NCBI GenBank assembly: GCA_003254925.1
Contig: QANZ01011405.1
Coordinates: forward strand, 139,172 to 203,171
DNA from: Chamaecrista fasciculata
Taxonomy: Eukaryota > Streptophyta > Magnoliopsida > Fabales > Fabaceae
Direction: 5' to 3'
DNA: 64,000 nucleotides
In this document: positions 12,901-27,300 of the stretch, in pieces
Numbering within the stretch: the stretch's first letter is position 1
How the letters are laid out: each line of letters opens with the position of its first letter
The notes under the pieces: generated by a model
What the model was told of the DNA's origin: nothing
The model's database searches: none
What the model saw: the letters and a program-made list of their open reading frames with translations, nothing else
Position numbers and translations under genes: made by a program

Positions 12901-15900
12901 AATTAAAAAAAGAGTAGCAGTGCTTTGGGTGACCTATGAACTTTTTTATATTTCCAATTTTACTGAATGAACAGTTTCGTAGTCATAGATGTCCTACATT
13001 AGCACTCTTCTGCTTGAAAAGCACATTGGGAGATGCTCTTTTTGACCAAAACACTGTTTTGGTCCTTCACATATTTTTTGTCAAGCCCGTATCTCTTAGA
13101 TTTCTCTTTTTCAATTTGCACCCTTGTAGATTTTCTTTTATCAATTTAGTCCCTCCATCTAATTTTTAACTTATTTAATGATATGGCGCCATTAGTAGGT
13201 GACATGACACTAGTTGGTGATGTGGTATCATTAGCTGATTAGGTGACATGGTTAGTTGATGATACAGTACTGCTAATTGATGACCTGATGCTATTAGGTC
13301 ATAATTTTTTCTGTTATAAAAGAGAACAAAATTGTATATGTTGTTAATGTACCGTGTTATTAACTAACTAACGATATTATGTCACTAATTAATGGTGTCA
13401 TGTCATCGATTCAACTAATAATCAGATGGAAAGGTTAACATCGATAAAGGAAATATTTGTAAGTTATCAAATTGAGGAGAAATCTAAGACTAGAGAGATC
13501 AACTTAAAGAAAAAAATAATGTGAGAGACTAAAATGAGATTTTGATATGCTCTTGTATGTCATGTTACTGCCCAAGGGAAAGTGTTCTTAATTGTTATTT
13601 TTTGTCTTAATGCCATTTTGTTGTCTTGACGGTTTCTTTTATTGAAAGTAAAAATTTACTTGCAGATACGCTCAATTGAGATGGTGCACAAACGTTTTGA
13701 GAGCTTCCCGGAAGCCTTTGTCAATCATATGATCTCTCCACGAATGAAAAGGTGAGAAATCTAATCATCAGAGATCTCCTTGGGTAATATGATTTATTTA
13801 TGGGTTATATATGTTTTAACTGTTGTATCATGACTCGAGGTTTTAAGTTTTTTATTTTTCTGAATCACTTTAAAATAATTACTTCAAAATTTTTTACTTT
13901 AGGATGGGATATCTGATACCTTGGTGGGAGAATGAATGTCATGCCTGTCTTTGTATTTGACAATATTTAACAGCCTTTTAGCTATGAAAGCATGGTGATA
14001 GTCTTGATCGCATGGTGTTAGCTATTTTCCAATGTGACTAAATATTTGACATATTTATACTCGAAAAAACTTCAGGTGACTCAGTGCTTGGTTCAATTGG
14101 GATGTAGTTTAATGATATATATACATATGTATATGTATTTATTTATTTATTTTCCATCATCCATGATGAAACTTATACTGTATGTCCTCTTTTCAGGATG
14201 CCCTTTAGCAGTCAATCATCTCAGGTAAGCATGGTTTTTGTTACCAGTTACTATTTTTGTTACTGCCTCAGTTTTTATTTATTTAATTTTTCTGTGTCAA
14301 CTCAGGTTCAATAGATCAGTGTAGTGCTTGTTATTATTTTTTCTTTTTTAACCTTTGTGGTTTAGAAGAATTATTGTAAAATTATTAAATTAGTTGGTTT
14401 GAACTTCAAATTCATGGAAGGCTCTCACTGAACTTTGTACAGCAAGGGAGGATAACTTCTAGTTCTGAAAAATGTCAACTTCTTTTTGAGAACCTTCTAG
14501 GTCTCCCTTCTTATGGTTGACATCTATTACCACTTCTTAATAGACTAATTTTTACTAAGGTTCTTACCAGTGAATACTCAAATTCTCTTAAAAGATGCTT
14601 ATGTTTAATATTTGTTGTTTGAACTGGGGCACCTTAACACTTCTGTTTTAACTTATTTTTCTTTTATGTGGTTCTGCACTCAGCTTAAAGTTAATAATTT
14701 TTGTGTTGTAGCAGTGCTTTTTCTTTGAGTAACGTTATTGTTAGGCATGCAGTTTTGGTATACATACCTAGACATATAGTTTATTTGTGCAGGAAACTCA
14801 AGATAATAACAAAGAATATGCAGCCATGTTTGCTCCATTTTGGAATGAGATAATTAAAAGTCTGCGTGAGGAAGATTTTATTAGCAACAGGTATGTTGTA
14901 GAAATTTGCTTCTTGAAAACAAGTACAAAAGTCAAATTTCCCAGCGTTGTCTATGTTTTCTTAACTGATTCCACTGGTTGAGTGGCTCTTATAGGTTTCT
15001 TATTAATGCTTTTCAAATTATCCCAGGGAAATGGATTTACTTTCCATCCCTAGCAATACTGGAAGTCTGAGATTAGTTCAATGGCCTTTGTTTCTTCTGA
15101 GTAGTAAGGTGCAACCTATTGTTCAGTATGTATTATTTGGCACAGGTTTTTGAAGTGACTTCTATTAAAGTTTTTAATGATATTATTTTTCCAGATCCTG
15201 TTGGCAATTGATTTGGCTTTGGACTGCAAAGACACCCAGGCAGATCTCTGGAACAGGATAGGCAGGGATGAATATATGGCATATGCAGTACAGGAGTGCT
15301 ATTACAGTATTGAAAAAATTTTGTATTCATTAGTTGATGGTGAAGGAAGACTTTGGTATGATTTCTTTGCTCTATCATATTTTCTGGTATTTCATATTTT
15401 GCTTTTGATTTTAGAGACTTGGGGCAGGTACTGAGTCAATACTATTGACTTGTTTAGTTGAGATGGAGAATTAAGACTTTGGCATGATTTTAAATACTAT
15501 CATACTCTCTTGTATCGTATATTTTATTTTTATTTAAGAAATAGGGGTAGGGTTAGGAAACCTTTGTACCAAGGAAATGGTGTGCTATAAAATTAGATTA
15601 AAAATTGAGGAGAATGAAGTTTAGCTTGTGGAGTTTTCAGGTGTTTTATACTGGGAGAGAAGAGAGACTAGAAGCTTACTAAGCTGTGTGTGATTTTCAT
15701 GTTCAGAGAAGAGGTGGTTGAAAACTAGGCATTTGAACCTCATACTTGAAGCCTTAGAATTATTACTATTATTTTATATAAAAAAAAAAGAATTATTATT
15801 ATTTTTTAATTCAGATCTTAAAACACTGATCTTATTATTTATTGCTGAGAAAAACCCCTTCATTATCATATTTGAAGAGTTTTGTGAACGCTTCAAATTT

Positions 15901-16443
15901 GGTGAAAATAATTTCTCCAGAGGGCTTTTCCTGAATTCACGACTCTATCTGAGAATATCTTACCTATACGATATAGTTCATAAATTAAGGAGTTAATTCT
16001 GAGAACGGCTTTAGTAATATGAAACTATATCTTGGCCTTTAAAACCCAGCTTGGTTTACTCCATCTGAGGTTGCTTTAGCACATGGGTTTCAGGTGATCA
16101 AATTTTGAAATTCTGTGTTTTGAAAAAAAGAAAATTAAGAAATCGATTTTAAAGCTACCTGCTGCCCCACATCAGTTATTTTATTTTATTTTTTAATTAA
16201 CTTATTTGAGGGTTGTAGATTTCTTTTGCTGTTTCTGGTTTTAATTTACATATTCTCTTTCACAGGGTGGAAAGGATTTTTCGTGAGATCAATAACAGCA
16301 TATTGGAGGGTTCACTGGTTATCACCTTATCTCTTAAGAAGCTTCCACTGGTTTTATCAAGATTTACAGCATTGACTGGACTTCTGGTATTTGTTCTGCG
16401 GACTATATTTGTCTTCTCCTCTTTATTATTATGGAAGATTGTT

Positions 16444-16496
<53 letters not shown>

Positions 16497-19400
16497 TATT
16501 ATTACATGTCATATACTATGTGTCAAATTGAGAGGTCTAGTAGGTAATCATGTTATATTCATAGATTGGAATAATGATTTTCTGATAGATCACATTGGAT
16601 TTCTTAGGGTTTTTAGGGGGTGCAGCTGAGGGCAATGACTCTAGATTTTCTCTATGAGGTAGGTTTAAAACAGAGGAGGACTAGATGTTCTATGAAGTGT
16701 GTGTAGGATAGTGCTGTCTCGAATTGCTGGAGAATATTTTATTTACTGAAAAGACAGTGGGCAAGAGCTCCTTATATAATTGGTCGGAGTTTTGGCGAAA
16801 AAATGGAAACAAGAGAAGCCCCAATCTTAAGGTTGTAATAATCTTGTAAAGCAACAAAGAATACTGTAAAGTGTCATTGATTCAGGAATCTCGTGTCTAG
16901 TTATAATAGGATAGATAATGAATGGTGGATATAGTAAAAGCCCATGCTCATTTATTCTTAACACTTGATTTGACCCACTGGTTGCACCCGCTATTCTAAT
17001 ATTTTTGTTGTTGGTAGTAGAATCATCTTGTTGAGCAGCTAGGGTTAAATTGATAGGATCTTTTTTTTTGGGATTTAATTAAGATTTGTTAAAATCTCTA
17101 TTTTTTTTAAAGATGAAAAGATTTTATTGATAGGATCTCATTTGAGCAGAGAATATAGTCCAAAGAAAGATTACAAGAACAGAGGACAAGAGTTCATCTC
17201 CAAGAACACGAGATTAAAAACAAAACAAAGTATCCAAAGGTCTAACACAAAAGGGACTTTTAATGATCCACTCCCTTTTAGATTGATTAGGGATCATTTT
17301 TTCCCAAAGCTGAGGCAGAAGGAAAATATCATTAAACACCCTTGCATTCTGCCCCATCCAAAAATACCACTAACTTGCTAAAACAGCACACCAATAAAGA
17401 GCTTTATGCTTCTTAATCCTCCCATAACCTGCAAATTTATAGCTAGAAAAATCTGTTGAAATCTATTAGATGTCAAGTTTTTATTTATGAGTTAGTTGGT
17501 CAGTATTTGTTAGCTAGATCATTAAATGTGTTAGGTGTATAAATATGTATGCAAATCCCATTGTAATTCAAACCAATTTAAATCAATTCAAATCAGTCCA
17601 TTCAGAAAATAGAAATTTCAACAAAATCTTTTCTTGTTCCTTTGTGGCCATTATCTGTTGTTTCAAATCTTTCGTGTCTGTGTTTTAAGTGATTAATTAA
17701 AGGTTGCAAATAGTTGTCCTCTTTTTCAAGGTTTGTTGAAATAGTTGGTGATTGATAAAATTTCTAGATCATATTGTGATAACTTTTTACATTCATTAAT
17801 TATGGCAACTATTGTCCATGTCAGATTCGGAAAGATGATCCTGAACTTTCAAAAGGTGCTGCCAAAGCTGTGTATGATTTATATGAAGTTGTCACTCATG
17901 ACCTGCTGTCACGGGATTTAAGGTACATGGTTGAATAATTTTGACATTAGAGGCACTGTCTGGTTTTGAACTTTTGTTCGGTTGCCCTGATCTTACATTT
18001 AATTCCCCAGGGATCAACTTGATACATGGAACATTTTGGCCAGAGCTAGGGATGAGGGACGCCTTTTTTCTAGGATACAATGGCCTAATGATCCCGAAAT
18101 TGTAAGTGCTTTGGAGATGATAGTTTTCATTTCCTTTATTTTTCGTTGTTTTATTGTCATTAATATAACAGAGCAATTGAATAATGTTCGATATTGTAGA
18201 AAGAACTGGTGAAGCGGTTGCATCTTCTCCTTACTGTAAAGGACTCTGCTGCTAATGTTCCAAAAAATCTTGAAGCTAGAAGAAGATTAGAATTTTTCAC
18301 TAATTCCTTGTTTATGGACTTGCCTAAGGCAAAGCCTGTTAGTGAAATGGTACCATTCAGGTATAAGCTTAGAGTTCAGCGGAGTTTCTTTTATTATTTT
18401 CAGTTCTTCACCAAATTAACATATCATTCTTATCTTTACTTGAAATAGCGTCTTCACACCATACTATAGTGAAACTGTACTCTATAGTACATCCGAATTG
18501 CAAAAGGAGAATGAGGATGGAATAAGTATTATTTTCTATCTTCAAAAGATATTTCCAGGTAAACTGTTATCTACCTTAAGCTCTTCTGTTTGACTCTTAA
18601 GAATAAACTCGATTTGGTGTTCTGACTCCTTGAGCTCATGGATTTTTTTGTAAATATCCTTGTTAAAATTTAACTTGCATTGTGATAGGTTTTCCTTTAC
18701 TGAATAATGCTAAAGACTGGTAACCGCCCCCTAATTCATTCAAAATAAGTGAAACAGTACTTTGAAATTAGTAGAGACAGCAACCAACGCAGTTGAAACA
18801 AGGAAATAGAAACTAAGACAAGAAAATATCATAGACTGGCATTCGAGAGGCCAGAATGCTCCCAAAGGTTTCCCGAATATTTCCTTAGTTACCTGACAGC
18901 AGCTTTCCTTCTCCAATAAAAGCATGCACAAAACCTCCACTACTTGTCAGAATCCGTTCTTCCTAGCTTTCCCATCCTCTCCGTACTGCCCAGCCTACCT
19001 TTTTCTTTCCTTCTGTACACTGCATCTCATCCACAGAAGGCCCAGTTGTTGTAAGCCCAATTTCTGGTTTCTCTGTCCTCTCTTATAAGTCTCAAGTTCA
19101 GTAGTTTAAGCGGTACTTCCAAGCCCATCACATTGAGATTTCTTTTTTAATCACGAAAATGGAACTATTAATTTTCTGTTCTTGACTCTTTAGATTGACT
19201 ATGGTTGTTGAGGACTATTTCAACTAATTTCTGCTTTAAGTGAAGGGTAATGAATAGTTTGCTTGTTTTTAATTTTAATTTCTAACATACATCCTTGCAT
19301 GCGAGCTGTTTGGGCTTGAAATGTGGAGAAAGCACAAGCCCACTATACCTTTTGTTGAAGTTTCAATCTATTAATCTATCGCAGAAAAAGAAGTCTCAAT

Positions 19401-21301
19401 TTATAATGGAGGCTGAAAACTTTTTACATCTTTGAAAGGCTTCAGTACCATGTCAAGGACCATTCACTCAAAAGCTTAGAAACCCCATGATTTTATTTTG
19501 ATCTGTGATAGTAACACAATCAGAGTAGAAAATAGTAGTCTCTGATCCGATTCAATTAGAGCGAATAGTACATGTTATATACAAGTATAACTTCCTAAAA
19601 AGTGAAGCATCAAATTAGGAAAAACTACAAGACACAACAAAGCTTAGATGCTGTGAATAGTTGATAGTTTGTTTTCAACAAACGATTGATTCCTTTCCCC
19701 TTCTTCAAAACATAGGAATCACCATTCAAATTATTTCTATTAAATATGATGTTTCTGTGAATTGATGGAGATGGGAGAGATTGCTTTTGAAATTGTGTTA
19801 ACCATCACCTAGTATTCTTGTTAGCTGAAGCAGATTGTCTCCCTTTAATTAATTTTCCTCCCCCACTTAGAATAATATATAAAAAAATGATTACATGAGA
19901 GGTCAAAAATAATTTCTGAGACATCTGAAACAGTGAAACTAAGAGAGCCCAATGGAAAATTAGCTGAAAAAAGCCCTCAGATCCCTTTGCAAATTACAGA
20001 GTACAGACCATGAACTGACATGTAGAGAGAAGCAAATTAGATAACTTAATCTTATAGATGCGAGGAAAGAATTTTCTTACGAAAAAACCGTGTTACACTC
20101 CACAATAGGGGTGTTCAATGATTTGATTTGGGCACTTATGCCGACTGAAGAGATCTTGTTACTTGACTAAATGACCCTATCCCATCAAGTCCTAAACTTG
20201 AAGGGATGTTAACCTTGGAAAAAGCAATTCAGAACATTTGGGTTTTAAGTAAAAGAGGAATTCATCCTTAAGAAGATGCTTTATGGAAAATCAGATCTAG
20301 CACCCCTCTCTTCCTATTGCCTATCTATTTTAGTTCTTATTTTGTTGTCCCTATTTGTGTTTATTAATGATTGTTAATTAGGAAAATTGCATTGGAAGAA
20401 AAAATGAACACAATGAATTTTGCTTGTTGATGTGTTCCAAGAATCATCTATAGTGAAATATTATTTGGAAGATGGTCGAGAAATGTGAAAACAAATTTTA
20501 TTGCAGATGAATGGGACAACTTTCTTGAAAGAATTGGTCGAGCAGTGTCCACTGATGATGATGAACTTCAACAAAGTTCTAGTGATTCTCTAGAACTTCG
20601 TTTTTGGGCATCTTATCGAGGGCAGACATTAGCAAGGACAGGTTACAATATTAACAGCTCCCCTTCTCCACAGTTTCATTTATATCCCCTTATATTTTGA
20701 GCTTTATTTATTTATTTATTTATTGGCCAGAATGTTTTGAACTTTATTATTTCAGATTAAATTGTGTACTGTCAATATTGTTTCTCTATAATCTATATCT
20801 TATCGGTTATCACCATTGCTAATTTTATGATCCTTTAACTTATTGTAATTGCAGTGCGAGGTATGATGTATTACAGGAGGGCTTTGATGTTGCAGAGTTA
20901 TCTGGAGAGGAGGTCCCTGGGAGGTATAGTTAGATTAGAGTGCTCCAATTTTGCACTTCCAATTTTCTGTGTCTGTGTTTTAATGTTGAAGAATGGCATG
21001 GATATTTTCTGACATGTTTTGTTCAATAGTGAATGATTATTCTCAAAACGACTTAACTAGTCAAGGTTTTGAGTTGTCACGTGAATCCCGAGCACAAGCA
21101 GATTTGAAGTTCACTTATGTAGTATCATGCCAAATATATGGGCAACAAAAGCAGCGGAAGGCACCAGAAGCTGCTGATATATCTCTATTGTTACAGAGGT
21201 ATGAATGTTAATGCCTTGTTTTCTTGGTGATATTAAAGTCTCTCTCCGTCAGTCCATTGTACATTCTTTCTAGCACGGTCGGTTGATTATGTTTTGTAGT
21301 G

Positions 21302-21381
<80 letters not shown>

Positions 21382-24300
21382 CATCATCATCATCATGAAG
21401 TATTGTCTTAAGAAGAGTAGCCTGGCACTTGAGACAGCTAGATATATTAATGGCTTCTGAGTATTTCAAAGTTGTTCTAGGAATGTTTATTCAGAGACTC
21501 TTGAATAGTATACATAATACTGAGTCACTGACTCTTTGTCTTGTATTTATATTGGTACTTTGATTCATAATGACATCTAGTAGGGCAGCAAGAAACTACT
21601 TGCTTAGTACCATGAGAATATCCTAATTATTGAATATCTCCCTAAATTCCTCATCAGAGATGCCTTCTCTAGTCTTTGCTTGCCTTTTGAACATTAAGTC
21701 ACTAGAGTGTTGATGTAAGCTTTGTCTGGGAACTTAAATGTGCGGTGGAATTGGTGTCCTTAATATCCTTTATTTTAGCCTCTTTAAGATAATGGTTTTT
21801 GCTTTCAGAAATGAGGCTCTCCGAGTTGCATTCATTCATGTTGAGGAGAGTGGGGGAACTGATGGAAAGGGTTCAAGGGAATTTTATTCAAAGCTTGTCA
21901 AAGCTGATGTAAATGGAAAAGATCAGGTGAACAAAAGGTTTTCCTTGATGCTAATGGTTTGCTGCTCATTTGATAATTAACTGTGATAACCCTGTTGCAA
22001 ATTCTTTTTTTTTTTTTTGGCCAATCACCCTGTTGCAAATTCTTATATATATTTTTTGATATTAAGTTGTGTTTCTGTATATTCTCCTATAAAATGGTTT
22101 GGTTATTGAGATTATACTTCTGTTTTATTTTTCATTCTGAAAACAATTAAAGCAGAAGTTTTTTTTAAGAACTCTAAATCTTTGGTTTAGTTTTTCAATG
22201 ATAAGTTCTTATTTTTATAATACTTTGTTAATTGTTATCTTCCTTCTTGTTGATTTTGTCAATTGGTGTTGCTATGTGTGTTTTTCTTGTGGATTTACGT
22301 GGAGATTGACAAGCTCTTTGGAGCTATTGGTTGCTTTGTTTGAAATTCCCTGTCTTCTGTGGTTGCAATGTTTTTTCTTCTAATCAGTATTCTTTTTCTT
22401 ACTCTCCCTGCTCCCTAAAAGAAAAATTTCCATCTATTATTTTAAGGTCTTCATTCTGATTATCACTGTTTTTCTGGAATGACGCACTTTTCTTTTTCTT
22501 TGAAGTTTCAGTCCAGCTTAGTTTTGACTATTTGTGCGATTGTGTCTTATTATGTTATTCTTAACTTTTGAGTTTATTAAAATACCAGGTCTTTTTTTTA
22601 CCCCATTGTGTTGAGTTTTCATTAACGGTGCTTGTTTTCATTTTTTGTTGTGCATAGGAAATATTTTCTATCAAACTTCCTGGGGATCCAAAGCTTGGTG
22701 AAGGAAAGCCTGAAAACCAAAATCATGCTATAATATTCACTCGTGGTGATGCTGTTCAAACAATTGACATGAATCAGGTATAATGTTAACTTCTTGTGAT
22801 TTGTTCTCTTTCTTTGTGGGCTATTAATTACACTATTATTTATTCTATGGGAATATAGTTCAAGAACTGGTGGATAAAAGGAAAGAAGAAAGGAAGTGTT
22901 TTGTCTGGTCTGTTGTTTCGTTGGGGTTTGTCTGTATAGCATTTAAGATAAGAAACTTTTTTCTTGGGATCTGAATCTGTATGTTTTAGTCACTGGTTAT
23001 TGAAATATTTTCTGCTGGAAACCTAGACCACTGCTTCTTTGGGAATTCTTGTCCTCTAGGGATATTATTGGGGCTTTTACCGTAAATGTAATATATTCAA
23101 TTATAAGCCGAAGTTGCCCCATTCATCCAAATATATTTCTTTGTCTTGCTTTTCATGTGTTTGTGTGTAAAATGTAAATGAATGGATGGCTATGCAAACA
23201 TGAATATAAGTTCGCCGAACTCTTTTGTTACACAGGACAATTATCTAGAGGAGGCAATGAAAATGAGAAATCTTCTTGAAGAATTTCATGGCAGTCATGG
23301 CCTTCGGCCCCCAACTATTCTTGGAGTGAGAGAGCATGTTTTTACTGGAAGGTTTGGCATTCACCAACTAAAATTCAAAAATAAAATGATGCAAATGTAT
23401 TTTTGCTGCTCAATTGCCCTCCTTACTGATTGCGTGCTTGATACCTCTGCAGTGTCTCATCCTTGGCCTGGTTCATGTCTAATCAAGAAACTAGCTTTGT
23501 AACCTTGGGCCAACGTGTTTTGGCAAATCCTCTGAAGTGAGTTGATTTGAATGCTGATACTTTATACTAGACGAAGTGAAACTTATTGATGTGTATATTG
23601 TTGAAAATCAAGTAATTATTTTGAGTTTGATTTTTAACAGCTAGTTGGAATGATCTTTTCCTACAAGTTTGTTGTTTTCATCTTGTAAATCTTCTTTGAC
23701 ATCGAACAGAAACATAATATTATTAGATTACTACATGCAATGCAAGCCCTAGCCTACTAAAACACTTGGTTTACTCTAGTCTAAACCCACATGAACTATT
23801 CTAACATTTCCCCTCAAATTGAAGATTATATAGAGTCAGTTTGTTATTATCAAAATCCAACTAAAATCAAATAAAAAATGCATCTGAACTTGGAACCTTG
23901 AAAATTAGGTAAAACACTGCGATATACTAACATTTTTTCTCTCCTAGGCCATGTCATATACCATATAGAGATGGCTTCCTGAATCTTATGACCTACTTCT
24001 CATGATTGGCCCCTTTGACATTCTCATAGTTGATGTCTGCAACTTTGGTTGTCACTTGACTAAACACTATCTAGTGCTAAATTCTTCTACACACGTTTAT
24101 TCATTTATGTGTATTTCTCAAATAATGTTCTGAGTCAAATATTAAAACCTTGAATGATTAAACTTCTGAAACAAACCAAGAAACCCATAAAAATACTAGA
24201 GTAAAACATATATAAGAAGAAACCTTTGACAAAACTGAAAGCACCATAAATCATCATGATACACGCCAAACCTGGGCATATCTTATCTGGGATACAAATA

Positions 24301-27300
24301 ATACCTTTTTCTGCCACCACATCTTATCTTGGAAAAGCTTATCCTTGAGTCCTCTTTTTTGGTGTTGGATTTTTCCTAGTGGATTTCCAAAGAAATTGGT
24401 AGGTTTAATTGCATTGATCTTTTAGGCTTCTATCTTTTGTTTTGCATTTTACTCTTTAGGTGGTATTTTTTTAACTGTGTTGTGACCCTTAGTATTAGGA
24501 ATGCAAAATTTAAAGAAAATGATAGCAGCCAATTACTTGTCAAATTAATTGATTATGTGTCCATAGAGTGTAACCTGATCGTAAGACCTTTTTACATTGT
24601 CTTGTAAAAATTATCATTTGTAAAAAAGTTGAATACTAAAAGGAATGAGATCAGTGATCCTCTATTATGGAGAACATAAAGAGACTCAGTGCAACTGTCC
24701 AAATCTAGAATATTGCGATAATCCCATATAATCACTAAAAATCTGCAAGAGATACCCCCTGGGCAATCCATATGCCAAATAAGAATGGAAGTCAGGTGGA
24801 CAACTGTTTCCTGAATCAAAAGTGTTGACAACTGTTTACTGAGTTTGTCAATGAGTATAAATCTGAATAGAATAAGAAATGCTCATCTCTACTGTGCTTT
24901 GCTCTCCTTTGGGTTTATATTCATGTGTGCCAAGTTCAGTCTCATTGGTGCCTTCGTTGAAAGGAGGATTTTCAGACTTATTTGATATTCATCTGCTGGT
25001 CGGAGAACTAGATTGTAGCTTAAAGATATAAAGTACACGTGTCAAATTTCATGGCCTGTGTAATAGATACTTTGTATTAAGTCTCATATTTCCTAGACAT
25101 TGGTCAGTTACTTTATTGGGTGCAAATTTTGCAGAGTTCGCATGCACTATGGACATCCTGATGTTTTTGACCGAATATTTCACATATCACGAGGGGGCAT
25201 TAGTAAGGCATCACGTGTTATCAATATTAGTGAAGATATTTATTCTGGTGAGTAAAGCACGAGGTTTGTAATATTTCTTTGTTTGTAGTCTGATTTATTA
25301 TGAGCTGGGACGTGACAGTCTGTTGAACCAGGAAGACATGTGAATGGCTATACATTTCAAATATAAGTAATGTTTTAACTATTTGATTAAAATTATATAA
25401 TCAAATTTTGAGCAAAGTTCACTGTTAGATTAATTTTTTTCTATAATGATTGTCGTCCTCACAAATTCTAACATTAATCTCAAAATTGTTTGATGCTCCC
25501 AACATTACATGCAAAAATTAATGCTAATGTGTTTCAAATATGATCAATTAGCAACCCTTTTTATTGCACTGATGAAAAATTTGGTATGAAAGATGAACAT
25601 AATATGTTTTATCCTACAATTGGATGAATGAAAATCAAGTCCTATAAGAAGATATTTAGAGGCATAAAATTGAAATACCAAATCTCACCTGTGTGTGTGT
25701 TTGTATGTGTATATTATATCTTTGTATTTGTAAATATGCTTCATAAGTGCGGTGCCTAGTCATTAATCGATTGACTTATGCTGGGAAAAGCACTACTTCT
25801 TTCATTCTAGCATGTCTCTATAACCTTTGATTGTTAGCTATGATGATGATGAACTTCTTTACTCTCTCTATTGCAAGTGTTTCCGTTCGTATATATTATA
25901 ATATGAAAAGTTAAAATCAAGTAATAATCACAATGCAGGTTTCAACTCCACGTTGAGGCAGGGAAATATTACACACCATGAATATATCCAGGTATAATAT
26001 TCTTGTAAACCATATATTGTTTCTGGTTTCAGCTCTTTATGATTGTTGTCTCTCATTTGCTGGTTGCTGCCTCCTTATATAGGTTGGAAAAGGAAGGGAT
26101 GTTGGGTTAAACCAGATTGCCCTCTTTGAAGGGAAAGTGGCAGGTGGTAATGGAGAGCAAGTGCTTAGCAGAGATATTTATAGGCTTGGCCAACTTTTTG
26201 ATTTCTTCAGAATGCTTTCTTTCTTCTTCACAACTGTTGGTTATTATGTTTGCACCATGGTAAAGACATGGACTTATTTTTTTTTTACTTTCTGAAAATT
26301 TTGTTGTTGACTGCCAGTAGTCTCATACTTTCTGAAAAATCTAATGCAGATGACAGTCCTCACAGTGTACGTGTTCTTGTATGGAAGAGCATACCTGGTA
26401 AATACCTCAAAGAATCTCGGTCATCCACTGCATTTGTTCGGGAGGATAATTTTTGCCATTTTCTCTCTCTTTAATTGTTAATTGTGTAGCTAGGATGGTT
26501 GTGCTTCTTGATCTTTAATCTTCACTTTTTTTTGGGTAATATTGTAATCATTCTTTTGTATAAGTGAATTAACTTGAGTAAAATGACGATCTCCTTATTT
26601 TAAAGTTCTATGATTTGTACTGCAAAAGTTTTTAAGCATGTCGAATTGTCTTCTTTTTTGTTTGTTCATCAATTGTGGACATGATTTCAAATCACTATTT
26701 TTAAACTATGAAAGACTTGGTAAAGGTTCTCTCTTGGCATGTCTGAATATTATAAAAAGTGTGCAGGTTAGCATACTGAAATATTGTTGATTGTGTGTCC
26801 TATCATGGTATAATTCATTTTTGGATATCGTTGGCCATACATCCTGAATTGGTAGCAAGATGAAATAGAATTAACTTAAAGGCTTTTAAAGTTTTCCGTG
26901 CACATTACCAGGAAATATGGTTCATCTCTTGATTTTTTAAAATACTCAAAAGTTAATAGCAAGTACTAGCATGTAATCTGCATCTTCTTCCTGTGCGATG
27001 TTGGTCTTGTTAGGGATCTGTGTAACAATTCTCTTTTGGCTTGTTCTATCTCAATTCTGGATTCACTTGACATTGTATTGTCCTTGAATATATTAACACA
27101 CATTATGCTTGTTTTCAGGCCTTCTCTGGTCTTGATGAATCTATCTCAAAAGAGGCAAGAACGCTGGGTAGCACAGCACTGGATGCAGCTTTGAATGCGC
27201 AATTTTTAGTGCAGATTGGTGTTTTCACTGCAATTCCAATGATAATGGGTTTTATTCTTGAATTGGGATTGCTGAAGGTTCGTCCGTCTTGAAGTCAACT

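Noticed and set aside
16267-16629. Leucine/serine-rich 120-codon frame
   Set aside because: Exon 27 of CALS10 read through its donor into the (CT)n microsatellite.
21208-21469. Poly-isoleucine and poly-asparagine frames
   Set aside because: Produced by the (ATT)n microsatellite in an intron; no gene.
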